From positions 5,022,001 through 5,086,000 of the forward strand of contig NZ_CP117430.1 in NCBI RefSeq assembly GCF_030687395.1: a stretch of 64,000 bases of DNA. Direction: 5' to 3'. Below, in pieces: positions 7,447-15,739 of this stretch (within the stretch, counting starts at the first letter, position 1; each line of letters opens with the position of its first letter). The DNA comes from Pseudomonas wuhanensis (GTDB taxonomy: Bacteria; Pseudomonadota; Gammaproteobacteria; Pseudomonadales; Pseudomonadaceae). The notes beneath the pieces are model-generated. The model saw nothing but the letters and a program-made list of their open reading frames with translations, ran no database searches and had not been told where the DNA came from. The position numbers were made by a program, and so were the translations under genes.

Positions 7447-9072
7447 CTAGGCGCTCAACCGCGCCGTCACTTCATTCAACTGCCCCGACAAGCCATGCAG
7501 ATTGTGGCTGGCCGCTTCGGTGCGCTGCACGTTATCCAGGTTGGTGCTGGCGATGCTGGTGATTTCGGTGAGGTTGCGCGAGATGTCTTCGGCCACTGAA
7601 GTCTGTTCTTCAGCGGCGGTGGCGATCTGGCGGTTCATGTCGCGAATGGCCTCCACGGCATGGGTGATGCGCTCGAGCATGGCGCCGGCTTGGGTCACTT
7701 GCTCGACGCTTTCTTCGCTGCGCGACTGACCACTTTCGATGGCTTGGGCCGCGTCCACCGCACCGGTTTGCACGGTTTGAATGATCTGGTTGATCTCGAT
7801 GATCGACGCCGCCGTGCGCTGGGCCAGGCTGCGTACTTCATCGGCGACCACCGCAAAACCACGCCCGGCTTCACCGGCACGGGCCGCTTCGATTGCAGCG
7901 TTGAGCGCCAGCAGGTTGGTTTGCTCAGCGATGCCGCGAATCACTTCCAGCACTTTACCGATGCGCCCGCTGTCTTCTTCCAGACGACGGATGACCGTGG
8001 CGGTATTGGCGATTTCGCCACGCATTTGAGTGATGGTGTGAATGGTGCCCTGCATGACCTTCTCGCCCTGCTGCGCCGACTGATCGGCATCGTCGGCCGC
8101 ACGTGCCGCTTCGGCTGCGTGACGCGCGACTTCTTGCGCGGTGGCGGACATTTCGTTCATCGCCGTGGCCACTTGATCGGTGCGGTTGAATTGCTCGTTG
8201 GTGCCACTGGCCATGAGGCCAGCAATCGAATTCAGCTCACCGCTGGCACTGTCCAGGTCGGACGCACTGCGCTGCAAACGGTTGAAGGTTTCGGCAAGGA
8301 AATCGCGCAAGGTGTTGGCGGCCGTGGCCAGGTTGCCCAACTCGTCCTGACGGGTGCTGGCCACGCGCTCGGCGAAGCGCCCTTGGCTGAGTTGTGCCAC
8401 GTAGTCGATCAGTTTACGGATCGGCTCCACCAGGTTGCGGTTGACCAGCCACAGACTCAACAGGCCAATCAACAGACCCGACACCAGCATCACCACGAGC
8501 CCCAGCAACACCGTCTGATCGGCGCCGGCACTGATCAGCTTTGATTGCTCGATGCTCTGCTTGCGCAGTTCGATGACCAGTTCACTCATCTGCTCGCTGG
8601 CTGCACGGTCCACGCCTTTGACCGCGTTGTCGCCGGCCGTTGGGTCGGCACCAGCCGCCACGTAGGCATCACGGCCCTTCTGATAGGCCGCACCTAATAC
8701 ACGATGTTCTTCACGCAGGCGTTCGATGCGGGTCTTGAGTTGCGGCTCGATGCCCTTCTGCCCGACCAGTTCACTGAGAATGCCCTGCACGTTGCGCTGA
8801 CCATCCTCGAATTGCTTCCAGTATTTGTCCAGGTTCGCAGGTTCCTTGCCGCGCAGCAGAACGTTCTTCCACTCCTGAACCTGCACCTTGAATTGCAGGT
8901 TGGCTTCATCGATCAGTTGCGAGGTGTGCAACGGGCCTTCGATCAGGTTCGCGTAGTTCTGAACGCCATTGGACAAAAAGTGAAAGCAGGCCAAAGCGAT
9001 CAGCAACATCGCCAACAGGCTGCCGCTCAACAGGGCGAGAATTTGTGCTCTGAGGGACTTTTGCAAAAACAT
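7447..9072 (-). CDS. Methyl-accepting chemotaxis protein
   Basis: Inner-membrane chemoreceptor of about 541 residues. TM1 lies at about 8-32 and the periplasmic helical sensor (four-helix-bundle type, residues 33-185) contains [22 protein letters not shown]2 ([20 protein letters not shown]) leads into a HAMP domain ([20 protein letters not shown]) and a cytoplasmic signalling domain with the invariant hairpin [19 protein letters not shown], which docks CheA/CheW. Gln/Glu pairs suited to methylation flank the hairpin. No C-terminal CheR-tethering pentapeptide is seen (ends VTARLSA). I prefer ATG 9072 ([10 protein letters not shown]); ATG 9087 is also possible. Ligand unknown. Confidence 0.93.
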   Translation of the reverse strand: MFLQKSLRAQILALLSGSLLAMLLIALACFHFLSNGVQNYANLIEGPLHTSQLIDEANLQFKVQVQEWKNVLLRGKEPANLDKYWKQFEDGQRNVQGILSELVGQKGIEPQLKTRIERLREEHRVLGAAYQKGRDAYVAAGADPTAGDNAVKGVDRAASEQMSELVIELRKQSIEQSKLISAGADQTVLLGLVVMLVSGLLIGLLSLWLVNRNLVEPIRKLIDYVAQLSQGRFAERVASTRQDELGNLATAANTLRDFLAETFNRLQRSASDLDSASGELNSIAGLMASGTNEQFNRTDQVATAMNEMSATAQEVARHAAEAARAADDADQSAQQGEKVMQGTIHTITQMRGEIANTATVIRRLEEDSGRIGKVLEVIRGIAEQTNLLALNAAIEAARAGEAGRGFAVVADEVRSLAQRTAASIIEINQIIQTVQTGAVDAAQAIESGQSRSEESVEQVTQAGAMLERITHAVEAIRDMNRQIATAAEEQTSVAEDISRNLTEITSIASTNLDNVQRTEAASHNLHGLSGQLNEVTARLSA

Positions 9073-9347
9073 CGAGTGATATCTCATGGCAGGGATGAAG
9101 CACGACTTACAGGCGTGCAAGGTGTCTGGACATCCCTGTCAGCGACGCTGGCTCACGACCAGAATCGCAAGATCGACATCAGCCTCATCGGCGGGCTAGA
9201 GCCTTTCTTTAGCCCCTTCCGACCACCGGTAGCAGGCGGATCTTCGGCGTTATCCAACCGTCACAAAACCTTCAAAATACGTTGCGATGATGGGGCTCAA
9301 GTGAACCTGTGAAACCTGCGACAGGCGCCTCCTCACAGCGAGACCTC

Positions 9348-10370
9348 ATGAACCACAGCATTGACCAACGCCATCGCGATTCCGACCTGTTCGGCCTGCT
9401 TTACGGTTTCAGTTTTCGCCCCGGCGAGCGCGGCCGGGAAATCGATTCGGTCAAGGCGCTGCACTGTCTGCAACAACCGGACGACAGTGATGAATTCCTC
9501 TGGCTGCACCTGAACCTGGCCCACGCCGCGTGCGAGCGCTGGATGAAAAGCCATCTGGCATTGCCCGATGAATTTTTCGAGGCGCTGCACGAAGGTTCTC
9601 GCTCAACGCGCATCGAGCATGTCGATTCGGCGTTACTGGCGGTGGTCAACGACGTGGTGTTCAACCTCAGCAGCATGGTCTCCTCGGATGTCTCGACGCT
9701 GTGGGTCTGTGCCCGCAGTCGGCTGATCATCAGCGCGCGCCTCCAACCGCTGCACTCGGTGGACAAGCTGCGCTCTTCGGTGAAGGCCGGTGAATGCTTT
9801 CGCTCGCCGCTGGAATTGCTGGTGCATTTGCTGCGAGATCAGGGCGAAGTGCTGACGCAGATCGTGCGCAAGACCAGCCTCAGCGTCGATCAGATCGAAG
9901 ATGAATTGCTGTCGTCGCGCCTGTCGACCAACCGGGCTGAGCTGGGCGCCAACCGCCGAGTGCTGGTGCGCCTGCAACGGTTGCTGGCGCTGGAGCCGGG
10001 CTCATTGCTGCGCCTGCTCAATCGCCCGCCGCACTGGCTGCAGAAGGAGGACGTCAAGGAGCTGCGCAAGTCCACCGAGGAGTTTGCGCTGATCATCAAC
10101 GACCTCACGGCCCTCGGTGAACGGATCAAGCTGTTGCAGGAAGAAATCGCCGCCAACCTCAACGAACAGAGCAACCGCACGCTGTTCACCCTGACCGTGG
10201 TCACGGTGCTGGCGCTGCCGATCAACATCATTGCCGGCTTCTTTGGCATGAACGTCGGCGGCGTGCCGCTTGCCGGCGATCCGGAGGGGTTCTGGATTCT
10301 GGTGGCGCTGGTCGCGACGTTTACCCTGATTGCCGGACGCTGGGCGTTTCGCAAGCGGCGCGATTATTGA
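9348..10370 (+). CDS. CorA/ZntB-family divalent cation transporter
   Basis: A 340-residue member of the CorA superfamily of pentameric metal channels (Mg, Co, Ni or Zn). The large cytoplasmic N-terminal domain ends in a long helix (NEQSNRTLFTLTVVTVLALP) leading into TM1, followed by the diagnostic loop FFGMNVGGVP, then TM2 (FWILVALVATFTLIAGRWAF) and a basic tail. The GMNxGG form is nearer ZntB-type members than classical CorA, so zinc export/import is as likely as Mg uptake. ATG 9348 follows GCGAG; a GTG at 9309 is a less likely start. No operon partner. Confidence 0.88.
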   Translation: MNHSIDQRHRDSDLFGLLYGFSFRPGERGREIDSVKALHCLQQPDDSDEFLWLHLNLAHAACERWMKSHLALPDEFFEALHEGSRSTRIEHVDSALLAVVNDVVFNLSSMVSSDVSTLWVCARSRLIISARLQPLHSVDKLRSSVKAGECFRSPLELLVHLLRDQGEVLTQIVRKTSLSVDQIEDELLSSRLSTNRAELGANRRVLVRLQRLLALEPGSLLRLLNRPPHWLQKEDVKELRKSTEEFALIINDLTALGERIKLLQEEIAANLNEQSNRTLFTLTVVTVLALPINIIAGFFGMNVGGVPLAGDPEGFWILVALVATFTLIAGRWAFRKRRDY

Positions 10371-10391
10371 ATCCTTCGACCCCACCGATAC

Positions 10392-10526
10392 ATTGTGGCG
10401 AGGGAGCTTGCTCCCGCTGGGTTGCGAAGCGACCCCAAATCCTGCAACCCGATTTCTTCAGATAAAACGAGGTTACCTATTTGACGACTGCTTCGCAGCC
10501 GAACGGGAGCAAGCTCCCTCGCCACA
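10392..10526. repeat. Inverted intergenic repeat, GTGGCGAGGGAGCTTGCTCCC family
   Basis: Arms TGTGGCGAGGGAGCTTGCTC (about 10394) and GAGCAAGCTCCCTCGCCACA (ending 10526) are inverse complements. Between them lies a second nested pair around GAAGCGACCCC and GACTGCTTCGCAGCC. It is a different REP subfamily from the GTGGGAGCGGGC type that dominates the window. Confidence 0.75.
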
Positions 10527-10571
10527 GATATTTGCCTGCATTAACTTCTAGCCCTACAAAAAAACCAAACA

Positions 10572-10599
10572 CTGACCCAGCGCAGCCTCACTGTAATAT
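10572..10599 (+). promoter_or_regulatory. Candidate promoter of the pit gene
   Basis: CTGACC (10572-10577) and TAATAT (10594-10599) with a 16-bp spacer, about 50 bp before the start codon. Match to consensus is moderate. Confidence 0.25.
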
Positions 10600-10648
10600 T
10601 TAGCAACGATCATGGGCGACACTCCTTCTCTGCTCAGGATTGTCCGGC

Positions 10649-12265
10649 ATGGCTACGCCTTCTTTCACCGCCGCTACACAGGCTCCCGCCAGCGGCGCCA
10701 GGCCGCAGTTCGATAAAAAGCCCGGCCTGCTCACCTTCGTGATGTTCTTTGCGGTACTGGGCAGCGGGCTGTTGTTTACCGCCTACAGCCTGATGCACGA
10801 CATGAGCGAACTGGGCACGGCGATCACCACCTGGACGCCGTTTCTGCTGTTGGGCGTGGCACTGTTGATTGCGTTGGGCTTTGAGTTCGTCAACGGTTTT
10901 CACGACACCGCCAATGCCGTGGCAACCGTAATTTACACCCACTCCCTGCCGCCGAATTTCGCCGTGGCCTGGTCCGGGTTCTTCAACTTTCTGGGGGTAC
11001 TGCTGTCGAGCGGCGCGGTGGCGTTCGGCATCATCGCCCTGCTGCCCGTGGAGCTGATTCTGCAAGTCGGTTCCTCCGCCGGTTTCGCGATGATCTTCGC
11101 GCTGTTGATCGCCGCCATCCTGTGGAACCTTGGCACCTGGTGGTTGGGTTTGCCGGCGTCTTCGTCCCACACGCTGATCGGTTCGATCATCGGTGTCGGC
11201 GTAGCCAATGCCCTGATGCACGGCCGCGATGGCACCAGTGGCGTGGACTGGGCCCAGGCGACCAAAGTCGGTTACGCGTTGCTGCTGTCGCCGCTGATCG
11301 GCTTCGCGTTTGCCGCGCTGTTGCTGCTGGCGTTGCGCGCCTTCGTCAAAAATCGCGCGCTGTACAAGGCGCCGAAGGGCGACACCCCGCCACCGTGGTG
11401 GATTCGCGGTATGTTGATTCTGACCTGCACCGGTGTGTCCTTCGCCCACGGTTCCAACGACGGCCAGAAAGGCATGGGCCTGATTATGCTGATCCTGGTG
11501 GGCACCTTGCCGATGGCGTATGCGCTGAACCGCACCATGCCGGCGGATCAGGCCTTGCAGTTCGCTGCGGTGGCGGAAGTCACCCAGCAAGCCCTGATGA
11601 AAAACTCGCCGCTTCCGGTGCCCGCCGATCCGCGCCCGGTGCTGACCGACTACATGCGCAGCAAGGAAGCCACGCCGCAATTGATCCCCGCCCTCGCCGC
11701 ACTGGCGGGCCACATCGGGAACGAAGTGAAGGGGTACGGCTCGCTGTCGAAAGTCCCGGCCGAAGCGATGGGCAACGTGCGCAACGACATGTACCTGACC
11801 AGCGAAACCATTCGCCTGATGGACAAGAACAAGGTTGGCAACTTCGACGCCGACACCACCGGCAAGCTGCAACTGTTCAAACAACAGATCGACAACGCCA
11901 CCCGGTTCATTCCGCTGTGGGTGAAGATCGCGGTGGCCATCGCCCTGGGACTGGGCACCATGGTCGGCTGGAAACGCATTGTGGTGACGGTCGGCGAAAA
12001 AATCGGCAAGACACACCTGACCTACGCCCAGGGCGCCTCGGCGGAAACCGTGGCGATGTTGACCATCGGCGCTGCCGATATGTTCGGCCTGCCGGTATCG
12101 ACCACCCACGTATTGTCTTCAGGCGTGGCCGGGACCATGGTCGCCAACGGTGGCGGCTTGCAGATGAAGACCATCCGCAACCTGCTGATGGCCTGGGTGT
12201 TGACCTTGCCGGCGGCGATTGTGTTGTCGGGGAGTTTGTATTGGTTGTTCACCAAGCTGTTCTGA
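10649..12265 (+). CDS. pit: Low-affinity inorganic phosphate transporter, PiT family
   Basis: Proton-coupled (metal-)phosphate symporter of 538 residues in the inner membrane. The two PiT signature repeats are visible: GFEFVNGFHDTANAVATVIY near the N terminus and GVSFAHGSNDGQKGMGLIML in the middle, each with the conserved N-x-x-x-D/N core. There are about ten to twelve hydrophobic helices and a long central cytoplasmic loop. The C-terminal ASAETVAMLTIGAADMFGLPVSTTH is also typical. ATG 10649 has CAGGA upstream. No PhoU-like DUF47 gene is adjacent, unlike many pit loci. A terminal REPIN follows. Confidence 0.93.
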   Translation: MATPSFTAATQAPASGARPQFDKKPGLLTFVMFFAVLGSGLLFTAYSLMHDMSELGTAITTWTPFLLLGVALLIALGFEFVNGFHDTANAVATVIYTHSLPPNFAVAWSGFFNFLGVLLSSGAVAFGIIALLPVELILQVGSSAGFAMIFALLIAAILWNLGTWWLGLPASSSHTLIGSIIGVGVANALMHGRDGTSGVDWAQATKVGYALLLSPLIGFAFAALLLLALRAFVKNRALYKAPKGDTPPPWWIRGMLILTCTGVSFAHGSNDGQKGMGLIMLILVGTLPMAYALNRTMPADQALQFAAVAEVTQQALMKNSPLPVPADPRPVLTDYMRSKEATPQLIPALAALAGHIGNEVKGYGSLSKVPAEAMGNVRNDMYLTSETIRLMDKNKVGNFDADTTGKLQLFKQQIDNATRFIPLWVKIAVAIALGLGTMVGWKRIVVTVGEKIGKTHLTYAQGASAETVAMLTIGAADMFGLPVSTTHVLSSGVAGTMVANGGGLQMKTIRNLLMAWVLTLPAAIVLSGSLYWLFTKLF

Positions 12266-12285
12266 CCAGCCTAAACACCCAACCC

Positions 12286-12380
12286 CTGTAGTAGCGAGGC
12301 TTGCCCGCGAAGAAGGCACCGCGGTCTACCCCAATGACCGCGTTATCGTTCTTCGCGGGCAGCCTCTCGCGCCTACAGGG
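12286..12380. repeat. REPIN, left flank of the oxygenase/methyltransferase pair
   Basis: Inverted REP arms (GCGAGGCTTGCCCGCGAAG and TTCTTCGCGGGCAGCCTC) with a central segment GGCACCGCGGTCTACCCC. Almost identical, in the same orientation, to the copy at 14117-14211. Confidence 0.85.
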
Positions 12381-12519
12381 ATTTTTTTGCCCGGCGAAAG
12401 CATTTCGTCGCAAATTCAGAGGATTGCGCCTTCATTGATCCACCACCCGCCGGATTGCACTTCAGTTTGCTAACGTGTGGCCGACTCATAAGAGACTCGA
12501 TGCATTCAGGAGTGGAATC

Positions 12520-13386
12520 GTGAATCTGTATATCAATCAGCTTCAGCACAAAGCTGACTTTAAAGAAGCCATCTACGCCGGCGACATCTTCCTGAACACT
12601 CAGCTGCGCGCCGCCAAAGAGCTGTGTGCGTTCGCCCAGGAAAGCATCACCGCCGCCTTCGACGGCGAGACCAATCACCAGGCGCTGCACACGCTGATGC
12701 CGGTGGAAGAATTCGTGGTACTGGTGACGCGCCTCAAAGGCCAGTTCACCAACAGCCAACGCGCCAAGGACCTGATCCTGTCGTTTATCGACGAGATCGG
12801 TGTCGACCCGCGTGAGTACATTTTCGACGTGCCGCGTATTCGCGTGGTGCCGAACTATGACTACCTGCACGCCGGTGTCAGCTACGCTTACAAGCCTCAT
12901 CGCGACACGTGGTACGGCAGCGTCGATTGCCAGATCAACACCTGGATGCCGGTGCATACCATTCGCCCCGACCAGACCATGATGATCAACGCCGGTTACT
13001 TCGACGTGCCCGTGAAGAACACCTCCAGCGAATGGAGCCTCAACGACTGGATCAACAACCAGCGGCACAAGGCCAAGGACAACCTCAAAGAGGAAGTCCG
13101 CGTGCACCCGGTGCCGCTGGAGGCGATCAATACCGCGTCTGAAGTGCGCATCGCCGGCAATACCGGCGAGATGCTGATCTTCTCCGGCTCGCATCTGCAT
13201 GGCACGGTCGCCAATCACACCGAACAAACCCGCTTCAGCGTGGACTTCCGCCTGATGCACCTCGACGACCTCAAGCACAAGCGCGGCGCGATCAACGTCG
13301 ACAGCGCCTGCCCTGACGTCGGCGCCGGCTTCAAAGACTATTTTCACGCCCACGACTTTTCGAATTTCCAAGGAATCGACCAATGA
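12520..13386 (+). CDS. Putative Fe(II)/2-oxoglutarate-dependent oxygenase-like protein
   Basis: A 288-residue cytosolic protein I do not recognise as a named gene. It carries a plausible double-stranded beta-helix iron site: H127-x-D129 in AYKPHRDTWYGS, a distal His in FSGSHLHGTVANHT (H225 or H227) and a 2-oxoglutarate-binding Arg in QTRFSVDFR (R238 or R244). These motifs resemble phytanoyl-CoA/proline-hydroxylase-like enzymes. GTG 12520 has a perfect AGGAG seven bases upstream, so the longer ATG-type start at 12475 is rejected. Its stop overlaps the next start (ATGA). With the TylF-type methyltransferase it looks like a two-step tailoring unit; the substrate is unknown. Confidence 0.6.
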   Translation: MNLYINQLQHKADFKEAIYAGDIFLNTQLRAAKELCAFAQESITAAFDGETNHQALHTLMPVEEFVVLVTRLKGQFTNSQRAKDLILSFIDEIGVDPREYIFDVPRIRVVPNYDYLHAGVSYAYKPHRDTWYGSVDCQINTWMPVHTIRPDQTMMINAGYFDVPVKNTSSEWSLNDWINNQRHKAKDNLKEEVRVHPVPLEAINTASEVRIAGNTGEMLIFSGSHLHGTVANHTEQTRFSVDFRLMHLDDLKHKRGAINVDSACPDVGAGFKDYFHAHDFSNFQGIDQ

Positions 13387-14105
13387 CCAAGCGTCGCATC
13401 ACGCCTGCCGAGGCCCAGTACAACGAAACCCGTGCCAACGTCCTGAAACGGGTCGATGCCGAGTACGTGGCCGACGCACCGTTCGTCTTCGCCAACCGTA
13501 TCGGCGTGACCGCTGCTCTGTCGCGCATGGAGCTGTTCAAGAAAGTCGCCGAAATCCCGGGCGCGATCATTGAGTGCGGCGTGTACAAGGGCAACTCGTT
13601 GATGCTCTACATGCACCTGTCGATGATCCTGGAACCCTACGCGATCAACCGTTCGATTATCGGCTTCGACACCTTCGAAGGCTTCCAGAGCATCGACAAA
13701 AAAGAAGACCCGGCAGACGTGAACGAGACCATGTTCTCCGACACCGACCAGTCGCTGATCCAGGACATGATCGACGCCAACGACTTGCTGCGCCCGGTCA
13801 ACCGTATCCCGCGCTGTGAGCTGGTCAAAGGCGACATCGTCAAGACCGTGCCGGAGTGGGTCCAGACCCGTCCAGACTTGGTGGTGGCGATGCTGATCCT
13901 CGACACCGATCTGTACGAATCGACCAAAGTCGCTTTGGAAACTTTCCTGCCGTACATGCCAAAAGGCGCGATCGTAGTACTGGACGAAGTGGCTTATCGC
14001 AACTTCCCTGGTGAAACCAAAGCCCTGCGCGAAGTGCTCGACCTGAACAAAATCGAACTCAAACGCCTGCCGTTTGATTCGTGTGTAGGCTACTTCCACG
14101 TCTAA
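13383..14105 (+). CDS. TylF/MycF-type class I SAM-dependent O-methyltransferase
   Basis: A 240-residue methyltransferase. The glycine-rich SAM-binding motif reads AIIECGVYKGNSLM (residues 61-74), followed by IIGFDTFEGFQSID, the TylF-family acidic loop. LILDTDLYESTKVALE and IVVLDEVAYRNFPGE supply the acidic residues that bind the metal in TylF/MycF sugar O-methyltransferases. Family members methylate deoxysugars in macrolides or sugars of surface glycans. The four-base overlap with the oxygenase-like gene implies coupled translation. No glycosyltransferase or polyketide gene is nearby, so the substrate must come from elsewhere. Followed by the REPIN twin of the one before the operon. Confidence 0.8.
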   Translation: MTKRRITPAEAQYNETRANVLKRVDAEYVADAPFVFANRIGVTAALSRMELFKKVAEIPGAIIECGVYKGNSLMLYMHLSMILEPYAINRSIIGFDTFEGFQSIDKKEDPADVNETMFSDTDQSLIQDMIDANDLLRPVNRIPRCELVKGDIVKTVPEWVQTRPDLVVAMLILDTDLYESTKVALETFLPYMPKGAIVVLDEVAYRNFPGETKALREVLDLNKIELKRLPFDSCVGYFHV

Positions 14106-14116
14106 CCCATCCCCCC

Positions 14117-14211
14117 TTTGTAGGAGCGAGGCTTGCCCGCGAAGAAGGCACCGCGGTCTACCCGAATGACCGCGTTATCGTTCTTCGCGGGCAAGCCTCG
14201 CTCCTGCAAAG
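14117..14211. repeat. REPIN, right flank of the oxygenase/methyltransferase pair
   Basis: Same structure and nearly the same bases, including the non-REP centre GGCACCGCGGTCTACCC and ATGACCGCGTTATCG, as 12286-12380. Confidence 0.85.
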
Positions 14212-14218
14212 GCGGGTT

Positions 14219-14656
14219 TTACGCTTCGCAAGCCCTGCGCACCAACAGCCGCTCACGCACCACGTCGTAACCCCAGTGGTAGACGTAGGTGTAGGGCAGG
14301 AAAAACAGCAGCACGCCGATGTCCAGCAGGAACGCCTGCCACAGGCTGACCTTCAGCCACCAGGCAATCAACGGCACGCCAAACGCCACCAGACCTCCTT
14401 CGAACAACAGCGCATGCACCACGCGGACCCACGCGTTATGCACAATAGCAAAGCGCTTGAGCAACCGGTCGAACACGCCGTTGAAGACCACGTTCCAGGC
14501 GAGGGCAAGGGCTGCAATGGCCATGGTTACCGCGCCCATTTCCAGCATGGGTTTTTCCATGACCCAGGCCAGTAGCGGGGTACAGATCAATATCGCCAGC
14601 AGTTCGAAACCGATGGCCTGGAAAATTCGTTCAGTGATGGATTTGTTGGCGTTCAT
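14219..14656 (-). CDS. PACE-family multidrug/biocide efflux transporter
   Basis: A 145-residue inner-membrane protein with four hydrophobic helices arranged as two bacterial transmembrane pair (BTP) repeats, the architecture of the proteobacterial antimicrobial compound efflux (PACE) family typified by AceI. Visible landmarks are RIFQAIGFELLAILICTP, ALAWNVVFNGVFDRLL, RVVHALLFEGGLVAFGVPL and FLPYTYVYHWGYDVVRERL, the last two being repeat-conserved. The acidic residue in the first helix (FELLAI) is the expected proton-coupling Glu. ATG 14656 has GGGAG upstream. Divergent LysR gene next door; AceI is similarly controlled by the LysR protein AceR, so a comparable switch is likely. Confidence 0.9.
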   Translation of the reverse strand: MNANKSITERIFQAIGFELLAILICTPLLAWVMEKPMLEMGAVTMAIAALALAWNVVFNGVFDRLLKRFAIVHNAWVRVVHALLFEGGLVAFGVPLIAWWLKVSLWQAFLLDIGVLLFFLPYTYVYHWGYDVVRERLLVRRACEA

Positions 14657-14745
14657 GACCAGACTCCCTGAGTGACTATGGTTGCCATGATCTGTCATCG
14701 CACCGATACTTCATAACCAATAACCATCGATCAAGGCGATAGTTC

Positions 14746-15600
14746 ATGGCATCCCACGAAGTGCTGCTGGCGTTTGTCCAGGCGGCGACTCAAGGCTCGT
14801 TTTCCGCCGCGGCGCGCAAGCTCGGTCGCAGTCAGTCGACCATCAGCGCCGCAGTGGCCAGCCTGGAAATCGACCTGAACCTTGCCCTGTTCGACCGCAG
14901 CAGTCGCAAGCCGAGCCTGACCCCGGCCGGGCACGTCATGCTGCAACGGGCCGAGGAGATTCTGGCCGCCACCAGCCGTCTGGAAATGACCGCCAGCCAA
15001 CTGTCCCAAGGCGTCGAGCCGAAGCTGACCGTGGCGATTTCCGATACCTACCAGTCCGACCGCTTCGAAGCGGCGCTCAGTGCTTTCGAGCAGCGTTATC
15101 CAGACCTGGAGCTTGAATGCTTGATCGCCGAATGCGATGACCTGGTGGCGCTGGTGCAACGCGGTCGAGCGCACGTCGCCTTCGCCGAGATGCAAGACAG
15201 CTACCCACCCGACCTGGTCAATTCGACGGTGGACGAGCGCACGGAAATCGCCCTGTTCGTGTCCCATGCTCACCCGTTGGCGAAGCTGAAGGGAATCGAT
15301 CAAGACGTGCTGCAACAGCACCGCGAACTGCGTCTGGCGACGATCGTCAATCCGTATGAAAGCCGGGCGAAGGGGCGCGTCTGGTCGGCGCCGAGCTATT
15401 TGATGCTGCTGGAAATGGCCCAGGGCGGGTTCGGCTGGGCGCCGTTGCCCCGCTGGCTTGTGGGGCGGTTCGGGGCGGGCTCATTGGTGGAGTTGAATGT
15501 GCGCGGCTGGCCGAAACCGGTGTGCGTCGATGCGCTGTGGTCGCGCCTGCACCCGCCTGGGCCGGCGGGGAGTTGGTTATTGAGCAAGATGCTGGAGTGA
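14746..15600 (+). CDS. LysR family regulator, likely activator of the PACE pump
   Basis: A 284-residue LysR protein: helix-turn-helix in LAFVQAATQGSFSAAARKLG and QSTISAAVASLEIDLNLALF, followed by SRKPSLTPAGHVMLQRAEEI and a substrate-binding domain. It starts 89 bp from the PACE gene start on the opposite strand. In Acinetobacter the LysR regulator AceR activates the PACE gene aceI; the same role here is inferred from position. A REP pair follows. Confidence 0.87.
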   Translation: MASHEVLLAFVQAATQGSFSAAARKLGRSQSTISAAVASLEIDLNLALFDRSSRKPSLTPAGHVMLQRAEEILAATSRLEMTASQLSQGVEPKLTVAISDTYQSDRFEAALSAFEQRYPDLELECLIAECDDLVALVQRGRAHVAFAEMQDSYPPDLVNSTVDERTEIALFVSHAHPLAKLKGIDQDVLQQHRELRLATIVNPYESRAKGRVWSAPSYLMLLEMAQGGFGWAPLPRWLVGRFGAGSLVELNVRGWPKPVCVDALWSRLHPPGPAGSWLLSKMLE

Positions 15601-15615
15601 AGGTCCTGCGGCCCT

Positions 15616-15710
15616 TATCGCGGGCTAGCCTCGCTCCCACAGGGTTCTGTGTCGGACGCAGATTTTGCGCATATCATCAATCCACTGTGGGAGCGGGCTT
15701 GCCCGCGATG
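15616..15710. repeat. REP pair
   Basis: Arms TCGCGGGCTAGCCTCGCTCC (degenerate) and GGAGCGGGCTTGCCCGCGAT (canonical), inverted, between the convergent LysR and sigma-factor genes. Confidence 0.8.
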
Positions 15711-15739
15711 GGGCCCGCTGCCGCACCGCACATCCATGA

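Noticed and set aside
10634..12109. 491-residue ORF on the minus strand
   Set aside because: Antisense to pit; low-complexity His/Gln/Arg composition.
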